NCBI GenBank assembly: GCA_016880695.1
Contig: JAEHCY010000050.1
Coordinates: forward strand, 1-11,512
From: Chromatiaceae bacterium
GTDB lineage: Bacteria; Pseudomonadota; Gammaproteobacteria; Chromatiales; Chromatiaceae
Length of the DNA: 11,512 bases
Direction of reading: 5' to 3'
Of this stretch, positions 11,428 through 11,512 are shown one piece after another (within the stretch, counting starts at the first letter, position 1; each line of letters starts with the position of its first letter). The translations under genes and the position numbers were made by a program. The notes beneath the pieces were generated by a model. That model searched no databases, was not told the DNA's origin, and saw only the letters and a program-made list of their open reading frames with translations.

Positions 11428-11512
11428 ATGGCAACCATCAACCAGTTGGTGCGGAAGCCGCGTAAGCGCAAGATCGACAAGAGCAAGGTGCCGGCCTTGG
11501 CTTCGTGCCCGC
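11428..11512 (+). CDS. rpsL: 30S ribosomal protein S12 (3' end missing)
   Basis: First gene of the str operon. S12 sits at the decoding centre of the small subunit and influences accuracy and streptomycin response. Only 28 codons are in the window. They read [20 protein letters not shown] and then VPALASCP, closely matching the E. coli N-terminus ([20 protein letters not shown]). GGAG at 11413-11416 lies 11 bases before the ATG, a slightly long spacing. The streptomycin-related lysines (E. coli K43 and K88) and the conserved modified Asp are beyond the window edge, so nothing can be said about resistance. It is driven by the sigma70 promoter about 200 bases upstream. rpsG and fusA would be expected to follow. 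Confidence 0.95.
   Translation, partial: [28 protein letters not shown]

Overview
The window is a GC-rich bacterial chromosome segment carrying the classic ribosomal-protein/RNA-polymerase cluster, entirely on the plus strand: rplK (5' end cut off) - rplA - rplJ - rplL - rpoB - rpoC - rpsL (3' end cut off). The gene order, the close match of every protein to the E. coli versions as I recall them, and an RpoC whose two trigger-loop halves are separated by the gammaproteobacterial-type insertion (SI3) all point to a gammaproteobacterium. The GC-rich codon use and several indels relative to E. coli suggest a lineage outside the Enterobacterales/Pseudomonadales core. Chromatiales-like is my guess and is not proven.

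Layout. 1-1121: rplK and rplA, overlapping by one base (TGATG), encode L11 and L1 of the ribosomal L11 and L1 stalks. 1122-1406: a 285-base untranslated leader with a recognisable L10-binding RNA fold and a 9-base segment exactly complementary to the rplJ Shine-Dalgarno region. 1407-2353: rplJ and rplL encode L10 and L7/L12, the L12 stalk. 2354-2568: a structured gap with an intrinsic-terminator-like attenuator that would reduce transcription into the polymerase genes. 2569-6711 and 6771-11156: rpoB and rpoC encode the two large RNA polymerase subunits. 11157-11427: end of the beta operon and start of the str operon, with a near-perfect sigma70 promoter (TTGACA-N17-TAGAAT) and a long hairpin followed by a T tract between promoter and rpsL. 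11428-11512: start of rpsL (S12).

The genes form a regulatory unit: ribosomal stalk proteins and RNA polymerase are made from one transcript, L10/L12 level feeds back on translation through the leader, and the attenuator adjusts polymerase output to ribosomal protein output.

No mobile element, CRISPR array, tRNA or rRNA gene is visible, and there is no new multi-gene system here. The points most worth a second look are inside the housekeeping genes: a 53-residue insertion in RpoC just after the rim-helix region that lines the secondary channel, a 22-residue insertion in RpoB upstream of the rifampicin region, an 11-residue near-tandem repeat that lengthens the L12-binding helix of L10, a switch-like rplJ leader, and a possible attenuator in the rpsL leader.
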